Source: CAVXZE01 sp964615365
Lineage (GTDB): Bacteria; Myxococcota_A; UBA9160; UBA6930
Direction of reading: 5' to 3'
Assembly (NCBI GenBank): GCA_964615365.1
Contig: CAZTOU010000013.1
Coordinates: 53,693 to 117,692, forward strand
Length of the DNA stretch: 64,000 bases
The notes under the pieces are model-generated. The model made no database searches and had not been told where the DNA came from. It worked only from the letters and a program-made list of their open reading frames with translations. Positions within the stretch are counted from its first letter, which is position 1, and every line of letters starts with the position of its first letter. Positions 50,002-57,982 of the stretch are shown here, in pieces. Position numbers and translations under genes: made by a program.

Positions 50002-52254
50002 TCAGACCGCCTCTCGCGCCGCTTCCGGCTCGAGTGCCGCCGGGGAGACCAGCGCTTCCGGCGCTGCGCCGGACTGGTTGAGCACGCTCGGATCCAGCAT
50101 CCCGCGCACCCCCGCCGGCTCGCCCGGTGCTGCGAAGAGGGCCCTGCCCTGCATGTAGGCGGGCGGCTCCTTCCCGAGGATCCTCATTACCGAGGGCGCG
50201 ATGTCGATCAGGCCCGGCGTCTCGCAGTTGATGGTGCGATTGCAGAAGAAGACGCCCGGCACGACCCGCGGATCGACGCAGTGGTCCCCGCTCCAGCTCT
50301 TGGTGTTGTCCGAGAACACCTCGGTAGTCACCGCCCCGGTGGCGCAATCCCAGCCGTTGCGGTAGCCGCCGTCGTAGCCGATCAGGAGATCGGGAGCGTC
50401 GAAGCGGTAGGGGCCGTCGAAGAAGTCGTTCGACGCGAACACGTCGAGAATGGCGCGCCGACCGGTCTGGGGATCTTCCAGCTCCTTGAGTCCGTCGATC
50501 AGCTCGTTCTTGAGCGCCTCGTACTCCTCGCCCTCGCTCACGATGCCGGAACGCTCGCGACCCTTTCGGTTGATGAACATGCCGGTGAGTCCCAGGCTGA
50601 ACGCCTTCGTCCGGCTCCAGTCCACCGCCTCGAACCAGTCGCCGGAGGTCTCGGCGCCGTCCTTGAGATGGAGGTAACCGTTCTCCTTCAGCCAGGTGTT
50701 GAGGTTTACCCCGCGCCGGAAGTTGGTGAAGCCGTGGTCGCTGATGACCATGAAGAGAGTGTCCGGATCCTCCGTCAGGTCGAAGACCTCGCCGAGAATG
50801 CCGTCCATCCTCTCGTACACCTGGGCGATGGCGTCCTTGTGTACCTCGGTGTCCTTGCCCCGGTTGGCTGGGTGGGAGGGATCGAGGTAGCGGTAGAACA
50901 TGTGCTGGACCCGGTCGGTGGTGTCGAAGACCGTGGTGACGACGCCCTTCTTGGTCTTCTGAAGCGCGTCCTTGAACATCCGCACGCGCTCCTCGCAGAT
51001 CAGCATGGCCTGCTCGTAGAAGGCCTTCTCGTCGATCACGCGCTCGTTGAGCGCCCAGGTGTCTTCGGCCAATCCCAGCGTGGCGAAGGGGCCGAGCTTC
51101 TTCGCCAGGTAGATCGAGTACACGGTCGGATGGCTGATCGGCATGGCCGGGTTCTCGGGGTCGATCTGGATCGGCGTCATGTATAGGTTGAACTCGGGCG
51201 CGAGGGAGGTGATGTAGAAGCGCGCGATCCCCCTCACCTTGATGCCCAGGCCCGCCTTGAAGGTGAGCTGTACCCAGTCGGAGTAGGTCTCGGCCTCCAG
51301 GCGAAAGGGATCGCACCCTTCGATCTCGATCAGGGCGCTCTTTTCGTCGTCGGTGATGGTGATGGTGAAGGGCAGGATCAGGCGGTTGCCTCCCCTCACC
51401 AGCGAGTTGTCCGGTCCCACGATCCGGGAGCGGATCACGTTCCCCTTGCGGCGAAGCACGGTCTGCTCGCCGCCGGTGAAGGCGGCCTCCCCCTCCTGTG
51501 AGTCGGTGCTGAAGAAGCCGAAGGTTCCCTGGCTCCCGCGCAGGTCCGGTACGCACATGCCGGACAGGAGCAGGCCCTTGAAGGGGACCGGGGGGAAGGT
51601 GATGGGCACCCGCTGGATGATCGAGAAGATGTGGTGCTCGCCGAGCAGCTTCCAGAAGGCCTGGCTCTTCTGGAGCAGCCGGATGTGCGGTTTGCCGAGC
51701 GGGATCATGTACTTCCCGATATTGAGCACCCGCTTGGCGTTACCGATGTCGGTGGAGGAGAGGACCGGCATGTAGTTGCAGGGATCCCGGGTCAGGAAGT
51801 CGTAGATGCAGTGGCGCGAGGGGTCCACGCCGGTCGTGAAGCTCGACCAGGCCACCGGGGACATCGAAGGATAGGTGGTGGCGAGCGGCCGGAAGACGCC
51901 CCGCTCCGCCAGCTTCTGGAAGTTGGGAAGCCTCCCCTCGCGGATCAGCCTGGTGGTGATGCCCGGGTCCATCCCGTCGAGCCCCAGGATCACCACGCGC
52001 TTGACCTGGGCGTTCTTGAAGGGGTTCCCGACGCGGATGGTCCGCCAGGCGAAGGTGATGGGCCAGATCAAGATGGTGCCGACCGCGAGGAAGAAGGTGG
52101 CGATCAGGACGAAGAGGGACCCCACGAAGGCGAAGCCCGCCCCGGGGCCGATGTAGGCCGACGCCGGGTTGGAGGGGAACAGGATCACCAACGTCACCAG
52201 CGCGAGGAGCACCGACCGGAGCGCGGCTATCCGAAGACGACGAGCGCGGGTCAT
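50002..52254 (-). CDS. Membrane-anchored alkaline-phosphatase-superfamily protein
   Basis: A 750-residue paralogue of the gene at 47970, with an N-terminal signal/anchor (SVLLALVTLVILFPSNPASA) and a second hydrophobic helix (FVGSLFVLIATFFLAVGTIL), so it is probably bound to the membrane with the catalytic domain outside. Motifs: VVILGLDGMDPGIT, MSPVAWSSFTTGVDPS, VFDTTDRVQHMFYRYLDPSHPA and MVISDHGFTNFRRGVNLN. I use ATG 52254. A longer start, ATG 52317, overlaps the upstream stop as TAATG but would run through the hairpin at 52288-52304. Central operon position suggests it works with the exported paralogue. Substrate unknown. Confidence 0.9.
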   Translation of the reverse strand: MTRARRLRIAALRSVLLALVTLVILFPSNPASAYIGPGAGFAFVGSLFVLIATFFLAVGTILIWPITFAWRTIRVGNPFKNAQVKRVVILGLDGMDPGITTRLIREGRLPNFQKLAERGVFRPLATTYPSMSPVAWSSFTTGVDPSRHCIYDFLTRDPCNYMPVLSSTDIGNAKRVLNIGKYMIPLGKPHIRLLQKSQAFWKLLGEHHIFSIIQRVPITFPPVPFKGLLLSGMCVPDLRGSQGTFGFFSTDSQEGEAAFTGGEQTVLRRKGNVIRSRIVGPDNSLVRGGNRLILPFTITITDDEKSALIEIEGCDPFRLEAETYSDWVQLTFKAGLGIKVRGIARFYITSLAPEFNLYMTPIQIDPENPAMPISHPTVYSIYLAKKLGPFATLGLAEDTWALNERVIDEKAFYEQAMLICEERVRMFKDALQKTKKGVVTTVFDTTDRVQHMFYRYLDPSHPANRGKDTEVHKDAIAQVYERMDGILGEVFDLTEDPDTLFMVISDHGFTNFRRGVNLNTWLKENGYLHLKDGAETSGDWFEAVDWSRTKAFSLGLTGMFINRKGRERSGIVSEGEEYEALKNELIDGLKELEDPQTGRRAILDVFASNDFFDGPYRFDAPDLLIGYDGGYRNGWDCATGAVTTEVFSDNTKSWSGDHCVDPRVVPGVFFCNRTINCETPGLIDIAPSVMRILGKEPPAYMQGRALFAAPGEPAGVRGMLDPSVLNQSGAAPEALVSPAALEPEAAREAV

Positions 52255-52287
52255 CTCGAGGCACGTCGCAGGCGTGCCGTGCGGGCA

Positions 52288-52304
52288 GGCCGGCTTTGCC
52301 GGCC
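52288..52304. other. Perfect 7-bp hairpin in the operon
   Basis: GGCCGGC-TTT-GCCGGCC folds into a seven-base stem with a three-base loop. It lies between two phosphatase-fold genes if the second starts at 52254. It has no U tract on the minus-strand transcript (next bases are G+C rich), so it is not a typical terminator; it could be a processing or attenuation site. Confidence 0.4.
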
Positions 52305-52316
52305 GATAACCCGCCA

Positions 52317-53270
52317 TTACCGGACCTGCGCTTCCAGGAACGGCACCTCGAAGACCTTCTCGTGCATGATCGGACCGTGCCCGAAGTAGCCCTCCTCGCC
52401 GAAGAGCTCCCCGTGGTCCGCGGTCACCGTCACGAAGGTGTTCTTCGGGACCATGTCGTAGAGCTTTTCGAACACCCGGTCGAGGTAGCGCACCGTGTGG
52501 ATCTGGCGTTCCCGCAGTTGATCCAGCTTCTCCCGGTCGAAGAACTTCGGGGCGTTCTCGTCCTCGACCAGCTTCCCTCCCACCACGTGGTCGTCCAGGT
52601 GTTTGAAGACGCCGTGCACACCGCTGATGCGCGGCCATTCCGAGGGGTCTTCTTCGGGTGTGGCGAAGGGATAATGCGTCTCGCCGACGTTCAACATGTA
52701 GAAGGCAGGCCGCTCGTCATCGAAGCTCATGGTGTCGAGCATTGCCATCATGTCGTTGTGCTTGTCCATCAGCTGGAAGCTATCGAAACCGCGATTGACG
52801 GCCGTCTTCGCGTTCAACACCGGCAGCGACACGCGCGCGTGGGTGGTGTAACCGAGCTCGCTCTGGAGGTAGTCCGGCATCCAGAGCGAGGGTACGAGCT
52901 TGGCGAACTCCATGCCCTCGGTGCCGAAGCGGCTGTTGTAGTTGAGGAAGTCCTCCTTGTAGTACTCGGAGGCGAAGACGTTCTCGGGGCTTCGATGGGG
53001 CACGAGGCCCATCAGGAAGTTGAAGTGGGAGGGGCTGGTCCAGGAGGCGTAGCTCCATCGTCGCTCCACCTCGCCGCCGGTGATCTTGGGGATCACCTTG
53101 GGGGCCGCGGTCATGAAGGAGTCGTAGCGGCAGGAATCCAGGGTGATCAGGATGTAGTTGTTCTTCGCCTTGGGCTCCGGGCGCGGTCGCGTCGGACCCA
53201 TCCCCGGGCGCGCCAGGGGAGGCCGGGCTGCCGGCCGCTTGCGTCCCCGTAGCCTGTCAAGAAGTCCCAT
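52317..53270 (-). CDS. Sulfatase-fold hydrolase
   Basis: A 317-residue compact protein of the sulfatase/alkaline phosphatase superfamily. The N-terminus is basic and Pro-rich (residues 1-36) with no signal peptide. Metal residues are seen in ILITLDSCRYDSF and TVTADHGELFGEEGYFGHGPI, plus the middle GETHYPFATP. The usual Cys/Ser nucleophile region is SWTSPSHFNFLMG, with Ser or Thr in the formylglycine position. It heads the minus-strand operon; the promoter must lie in the 179 bases shared divergently with the lipoprotein gene. ATG 53270 has GGAGAG 11 bases upstream. Cytoplasmic location would be unusual for the fold. Confidence 0.88.
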   Translation of the reverse strand: MGLLDRLRGRKRPAARPPLARPGMGPTRPRPEPKAKNNYILITLDSCRYDSFMTAAPKVIPKITGGEVERRWSYASWTSPSHFNFLMGLVPHRSPENVFASEYYKEDFLNYNSRFGTEGMEFAKLVPSLWMPDYLQSELGYTTHARVSLPVLNAKTAVNRGFDSFQLMDKHNDMMAMLDTMSFDDERPAFYMLNVGETHYPFATPEEDPSEWPRISGVHGVFKHLDDHVVGGKLVEDENAPKFFDREKLDQLRERQIHTVRYLDRVFEKLYDMVPKNTFVTVTADHGELFGEEGYFGHGPIMHEKVFEVPFLEAQVR

Positions 53271-53449
53271 GATAGGTGTGTCTCTCCAGAAGGTTCGGGC
53301 TAGCCTCAGGGCTGATTCCGCCGAGTCCGCGGAGCAAGGATCAGAGCTGCGGGGCGGGTGCTACCCAGAGAGATTCTAGGTCGCGCCGCCTCCCACGGGT
53401 ATCCGGCCCCCTCGATTCGGACGCGGCCCGCTCGTGAAGGAGCTCCCAC

Positions 53450-53944
53450 ATGACCCTGCGCCGCACCATCCTGCTGACCCCGCTGATCGGTCTGGTGTTC
53501 CTTATCGGCTGCGGCCCCAATCTGGAACAGCTTGAAGATGACGCGCAGAAGGCTTTGAGTGTAGGGAATTTCTCCCAGGCCCGGGATATCAGCACCCGTG
53601 CTCTGGGGCAGCTCCCGAAGTCCGAGAAGCGCCTCATCTGGTCCTTCGAGCGGATTCGCCTCGAGGCCCTCGCCCGGGACGGCCAGCCCGCGGAGGCCCA
53701 GGAGACCCTCGAGCGCCTGGCCGCCGAGTACCCGGGCCAGGCCAACGCGGACCTCTACCTGACCATCGCGAGCTACGTCCGGGAGGCCGGCGACAGCGGC
53801 GGCGCGCTCGACATCCTGGTCGCAGGGGACGAGCGGTTCCCCGAGGAGTCCGAGAAATTCAAGGCCCAGATCCAGGAGCTCCACGAGAGCGGCCTGATGG
53901 ATCCGGCCGAGATCGAGCGGCTCCGGAGCCTCGGGTACCTGTAG
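53450..53944 (+). CDS. TPR-like lipoprotein
   Basis: A 164-residue lipoprotein. The signal peptide TLRRTILLTPLIGLVFLIGC ends in the lipobox LIGC (Cys at residue 20), the site for diacylglyceryl modification and LspA cleavage. The mature part is helical with a TPR-type repeat pattern: DDAQKALSVGNFSQARDISTRAL, then LARDGQPAEAQETLERLAAEYPG. It ends in ERLRSLGYL. It is divergent from the phosphatase-fold operon and may be its partner in the envelope. The start has a typical AAGGAG ribosome site. Confidence 0.85.
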   Translation: MTLRRTILLTPLIGLVFLIGCGPNLEQLEDDAQKALSVGNFSQARDISTRALGQLPKSEKRLIWSFERIRLEALARDGQPAEAQETLERLAAEYPGQANADLYLTIASYVREAGDSGGALDILVAGDERFPEESEKFKAQIQELHESGLMDPAEIERLRSLGYL

Positions 53945-54031
53945 GAATCCCCGGGTTCTCCGATACCTTTCGACTAGGTCGCCGCAGAGCGAAGCGGCGC
54001 GGCACTTAACTCCGAAAGCCAGGAGGCGGTC

Positions 54032-55306
54032 ATGCCTTCCCACTTCGAAGAGGCGCTCGCGGTCGGGCGTCCGCCCAACGTCAAGAAGCTCTTTCCCAAC
54101 TCGAAGGCCCTCATCGTCAGCGGCAAGGCGGTCGATCGGGCGATGCTCGCCAAGCGGAAGGCGATCTCCATCGCGGCCAACGGCCGCAGCTACTTCGCCA
54201 TCCGCGGCGCCCTGCAGGCGGCGCAGCGGGCGAACGCGGCGCTCATCGTCGAGATCGCCAAATCCGAGGGGGGCGCGAGCGCCTACTGCGCGGTCAGCCT
54301 CTGGAACATCGCGCGACACGTCGACGCCCTCTGCAACGAGCTCGGCATCACCGTCCCCGTCGCCATCCACGCCGATCACTACGGCATCAAGGGCGAGGCG
54401 GACGTGGAAAAGGCCAAGGTCGAGATTCCCTCCATGTTCGACGCCGGGATCACCTCGATCGCCATCGACGCCTCCCATCTGCCGGACGACGAGAACCTCC
54501 TCGCCAGCCTGGAGCTCTGCCCCATCGTGCCGAGCTGGGCCAGCCTCGAGACCGAGGTCGGGGAGATCAAGGGCAGCGAGGGTCTCTCCACCGCCGAGGA
54601 AGCCGTCTTCCTGATTCGCGGGCTCAATGCCCACGGCATCCACCCCGACTGGATCGCCCTCAACAACGGCACCAGCCATGGGCTCGAGGCCAGCGGTCAG
54701 GGCATCCAGGTGGAGCTCACGGCCGAGATCCACGCGGCGCTGGCCAAGTACGGCGTTTCCGGGGCGCAGCACGGGACTTCCGGCAACAACTCCGACCGGC
54801 TGCGTCGCATCGCCGCCGAGACGCGCACCACCAAGGCCAACGTGGCCACCGCGCTCCAGATGATCTCCTGGGGACTCGAGGTCAACGACTACGGGAACGC
54901 CATCCAGGACGAGAGCGGCGCCTTCGTGAAGTGCGCCGGCGAGGGCGTGACCGAGGAGATGTGGGCCGAGATGGTCGAGTCCGCCCAATCCCAGGGGCTC
55001 AAGGGTGGCAACGTCAAGAAGCTGAACCTTCCCTTCGAGAACAAGCTCCTGGGCCAGTCGCCCGAGGTCCGCGAGCGGATGGCACGGCGGGTGGAGGACT
55101 TCGTCTACCGGCTCCTCACCGAGATGTTCAACGCGCGGGACACGGCGCCTCTGGCTATCGAGGCCATCCTCGAGGCGGGCTCACACGACCTGGGACCCAA
55201 GATGACGCGCATCGAGGATCCCGCCGACTGGACCGAGGAGAAGATCCGGGCGGCCGCCGCCAAGATCGACTCCGACAAGGGAGCCGAGGGCGACTTCGAC
55301 GACTGA
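54032..55306 (+). CDS. Class II fructose-bisphosphate aldolase family protein
   Basis: A 424-residue zinc-dependent aldolase-fold protein. The first metal-binding His motif is IHADHYGIK (the family's H-x-D-H), the later zinc His appears in GTSHG and in GAQHGTSGNNSDRL, which corresponds to the family's HGGSG phosphate loop. The region ASLETEVGEIKG matches the conserved Glu motif. It is longer than E. coli FbaA (359 residues), because of a C-terminal extension with helices. It could make or split a ketose bisphosphate or a related sugar phosphate. Clear ribosome site (AGGAGG) before ATG 54032. Three-base spacing differences from typical aldolases make the substrate uncertain. Confidence 0.88.
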   Translation: MPSHFEEALAVGRPPNVKKLFPNSKALIVSGKAVDRAMLAKRKAISIAANGRSYFAIRGALQAAQRANAALIVEIAKSEGGASAYCAVSLWNIARHVDALCNELGITVPVAIHADHYGIKGEADVEKAKVEIPSMFDAGITSIAIDASHLPDDENLLASLELCPIVPSWASLETEVGEIKGSEGLSTAEEAVFLIRGLNAHGIHPDWIALNNGTSHGLEASGQGIQVELTAEIHAALAKYGVSGAQHGTSGNNSDRLRRIAAETRTTKANVATALQMISWGLEVNDYGNAIQDESGAFVKCAGEGVTEEMWAEMVESAQSQGLKGGNVKKLNLPFENKLLGQSPEVRERMARRVEDFVYRLLTEMFNARDTAPLAIEAILEAGSHDLGPKMTRIEDPADWTEEKIRAAAAKIDSDKGAEGDFDD

Positions 55307-55313
55307 GGGAGCT

Positions 55314-56051
55314 TCAGGCGACCAGTCTGGAGCTCTGGGAGCCGCTGCGGATCAGCTCGACGGCCTCCTCGGGTGAGTCGGTGACGGTGATCAGGTCGAG
55401 GTCCGACGGGCTGATCGTGCCCTCCTCGACCAGCGTCTGGCGAATGAAGGTTCGCAGGTGCTCCCAGTAGTCGCTGCCGACGGAGACGATCGGGAAGGAC
55501 TTCATCTTTCCGGTCTGGATCAGCGTCACCGTCTCGAAGATCTCGTCGAGTGTTCCGAAGCCGCCGGGCATCGCCACGAAGGCGTGGGAGTACTTGACGA
55601 GCATCACCTTGCGCACGAAGAAGTGGTCGAACTCGACGAAGGTGTCGACATAGGGATTCGGCTGCTGCTCCATCGGGAGCTTGATGTTGCAGCCGATACT
55701 TCGACCGCCGCCCTTCTGCGCACCGCGGTTGGCGGCCTCCATGATCCCGGGGCCGCCTCCCGTCATCACGGTGTATCCCGCCCTGGCGATTCGCTCGCCG
55801 ATCTCCTCTGCCAGCCGGTAGTAGGGGTGATCTTCCTCGAAGCGAGCGGAGCCGAAGACGGTGACGCAGGGGCCGAGCCCCTGGAGCTTGCGGAAGCCGC
55901 GGATGAACTCGGCAAAGATCTGCAGTGCGCTCTGCAGCTCCGAGCGTCCTGCGCGTCGTCCGCTGAGCAGGCGCTCTTCGGCGCTGCTTCTCGATGCGTA
56001 GGGCCAGTGCCCGGTCTCGCCCGTCGATCTGAGTGTGCTCTCATCGTTCAT
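55314..56051 (-). CDS. LOG-family (TIGR00730) Rossmann-fold protein
   Basis: A 245-residue protein of the lysine-decarboxylase-like/LOG family, whose studied members are cytokinin riboside 5'-monophosphate phosphoribohydrolases. Family motifs are GGGPGIMEAANRGA and PGGFGTLDEIFE, with the catalytic Arg/Glu in the usual places. Bacterial members act on nucleoside monophosphates or are uncharacterised. ATG 56051 is chosen; upstream in-frame extension has no ribosome site, while GAGGA lies 11 bases before this start. It converges on the aldolase gene with a gap of only seven bases. Confidence 0.9.
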   Translation of the reverse strand: MNDESTLRSTGETGHWPYASRSSAEERLLSGRRAGRSELQSALQIFAEFIRGFRKLQGLGPCVTVFGSARFEEDHPYYRLAEEIGERIARAGYTVMTGGGPGIMEAANRGAQKGGGRSIGCNIKLPMEQQPNPYVDTFVEFDHFFVRKVMLVKYSHAFVAMPGGFGTLDEIFETVTLIQTGKMKSFPIVSVGSDYWEHLRTFIRQTLVEEGTISPSDLDLITVTDSPEEAVELIRSGSQSSRLVA

Positions 56052-56234
56052 TCGCGAAATCCGTCCTCGTCTCCATCGGAAGAGATCGGATTCTACAGCA
56101 CGCCCCTCGGGTTGCCCCGGGGCGCATCGCAGAGACCCGCGAGGGGTTCGGCTTGCGTATGAGATGCTTGATCTTGAGTGGCCGCGTGCATCATAATGAC
56201 AACCGAGACGATTTCCCCGGAGGTACCGCAGACC

Positions 56235-56916
56235 ATGCCCGTCGTTTCGCCAACCCACACGAGGTCAACCGGCGTCACCCGGCCCGCATCCTCCCCATAC
56301 TCCTAGCGATCGCCTTCTGGCTGGTCCCAGTTCAGCGCGCGGCAGCGCTGATCACCGTCGGGGTCCTCGACACGCTGGGCAGGGTCGAGGGCGTCGAGGT
56401 GGTCGGCCAGCTCGCCTACGTCGCCGACGGTTCCTCCGGCCTGCGAATCATCGACTTCGGACCGGAGTACAGCCCTGGGCTCGAGGTCGAGATCGACATC
56501 GAGCCGTGGAGCGAGGAGAACCTCATCGACCCGTTCAGCCGGCTCCTCATTCCGGTAGCCCTCCTCGGCTCGGACGGATTCGACGTGGCGGACGTGGACG
56601 TGACCACCTTGGCGTTCGGCCCCGGCGGAGCGGAGCCCGCATTCGACCTGACGAATCCCTTCGTCTACTGGCTGAATCACTGGGATGTGAACGGAGATGG
56701 CAAGAAGGATCTCTTGTCGTTCTACCGAACCCCGGAGACCGGAATCGCCCTGGGGACACGGGGGCGTGCCTCTCCGGCAAGACTCTCGACGGCAGGCCGT
56801 TCGAGGGCTGCGATGCGGTGACGACGATTCTGCCGCCATGGAGCTGCGGCCTCGGCGCCGAGCTGGCCCTGCTCCTGGCGCCGCTGATCTGGCTCTGGAG
56901 AAGGCGCGGGATCTGA
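56235..56916 (+). pseudogene. Frameshifted secreted protein, degenerate paralogue of the LVIVD-repeat gene
   Basis: The 5' end copies the intact neighbour: CCGGAGGT-CCGCAGACC then ATG (56235), as at 57074. Comparison with the neighbour shows a segment after the seventh codon that is seven bases shorter, moving the frame so that ITVGVLDTL and LRIIDFGPEY follow in frame 2. A second shift lies at the GGGG run 56752-56755: one extra G would give GIALGDTGACLSGKTLDGRPFEG, a motif of this protein type, and lead into the CGLG anchor ending at TGA 56916. Two shifts argue for a pseudogene, although one could be a sequencing error. An intact protein from another start (56159 or 56186) cannot include the anchor. 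Confidence 0.75.
56841..56916 (+). repeat. 76-bp repeat, first copy (C-terminal anchor)
   Basis: This segment is 75/76 identical to 57901-57976 (difference at 56907/57967). It encodes the C-terminal anchor CGLGAELALLLAPLIWLW-RRR in both genes. Near-perfect DNA identity contrasts with diverged upstream parts, pointing to recent duplication, gene conversion or module exchange of the sorting tail. Confidence 0.8.
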
Positions 56917-57073
56917 CTGCGCAACCCAACCCATTTGGGTGAGGCAATTCTCTCCCACGAGGCGAGAACTCCTGCTTCACGGAAGCTTCGACGGGAAGAT
57001 GGCGGGTTGCCCTACGGCCGCGCGTATGGTGTGACGAAGAGCACGATGAAGCTCTCCGGAGGTGCCGCAGACC

Positions 57074-57976
57074 ATGCGCGTGGTTACGCAAAGTCGACTC
57101 ACACACCGCATCAACCGGCTCCGGCCAGCCCGGATCCTCCCCATCGCCCTGGGGGTCGCCTTCTGTCTGGGTCTCGCCCAGCACGCCGAAGCGCTGATCA
57201 CAGTCGGGGTCCTCGACACGCCGCGTGATGCTCGGGACGTCGAGATCGTCGGTGGGCTCGCCTACGTTGCCGACGGGCCCTCCGGCCTGCGGGTGATCGA
57301 CGTATCGGACCCCGCCGCGCCGTTCGAGGTCGGGGCCCTCGATACGTTGCTCCGCGCCATGGATGTCGAAGTGGTCGATGGGGTCGCCTACGTCGCCGAC
57401 TACTGGCGTCTCGTAGTGGTCGACGTGTCGGACCCCGCCGCGCCGGTCGAGATCGGAGAGGTGTTCATCGGGGGGGAGACCTGGTGGGACGTCGAGGTGG
57501 TCGGCGGGCTCGCCTACGTCGCCGGCGGGGACTCCGGCCTGCGCATCATCGACTTCGGGCCGGAGTACAACACCGAGTGCGGCGACGGGCTGGACAACGA
57601 CGGCGACGGCCTCGCGGACATGGCGGATCCGGGTTGCCTGGCTCCCACGGATCCGTCCGAGAGAGAAGCTGCGTTCGTCTGCGACGACGGCGAAGACAAC
57701 GACGGGGATACCCTCGTCGACTACCCAAACGACCCCGGCTGCTTTCACCCGGCCGCCAATACCGAAGAGCCGGTCTGCCAGGACGGCGACGACAACGACG
57801 GCGACGGAAAGATCGACTTCGACGGTGGGCTGTCGGCGCTGGGCTACGCGGCAGCAGAGCCAGATCCCCAGTGCACCGATCCGTGGCAGGCGGAGCAGGT
57901 GAGCTGCGGCCTCGGCGCCGAGCTGGCCCTGCTCCTGGCGCCGCTGATCTGGCTCTGGAGAAGGCGAGGGATCTGA
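57074..57976 (+). CDS. Exported LVIVD-repeat protein with D-rich repeats and CGLG anchor
   Basis: A 300-residue exported protein. Signal peptide: RLRPARILPIALGVAFCLGL then AQHAEA (about residues 16-40). The body has LVIVD-type repeats (beta-propeller blades): LRVIDVSDPAAPFEVGALD, LVVVDVSDPAAPVEIGEVF and LRIIDFGPEY. Then follow three calcium-binding-like CGDGLDNDGDGLADMADPGC-type repeats (key pattern D-x-DNDGDG-x2-D-x3-PGC). The C-terminus CGLGAELALLLAPLIWLW plus RRR is a membrane-sorting tail resembling MYXO-CTERM/PEP-CTERM anchors. ATG 57074 follows CCGGAGGT. The partner is the degenerate copy upstream. Surface adhesion or scaffold role is inferred. Confidence 0.87.
   Translation: MRVVTQSRLTHRINRLRPARILPIALGVAFCLGLAQHAEALITVGVLDTPRDARDVEIVGGLAYVADGPSGLRVIDVSDPAAPFEVGALDTLLRAMDVEVVDGVAYVADYWRLVVVDVSDPAAPVEIGEVFIGGETWWDVEVVGGLAYVAGGDSGLRIIDFGPEYNTECGDGLDNDGDGLADMADPGCLAPTDPSEREAAFVCDDGEDNDGDTLVDYPNDPGCFHPAANTEEPVCQDGDDNDGDGKIDFDGGLSALGYAAAEPDPQCTDPWQAEQVSCGLGAELALLLAPLIWLWRRRGI
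57901..57976 (+). repeat. 76-bp repeat, second copy (C-terminal anchor)
   Basis: Second copy of the segment at 56841-56916; it encodes the last 24 residues and stop of the intact gene. One base differs. The repeat includes the Cys-Gly-Leu-Gly motif, the hydrophobic helix and the terminal Arg cluster. Confidence 0.8.
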
Positions 57977-57982
57977 GGAGCT

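Noticed and set aside
52288..52304. Rho-independent terminator
   Set aside because: Perfect hairpin but no U tract follows on the transcribed strand, and it lies inside an operon.
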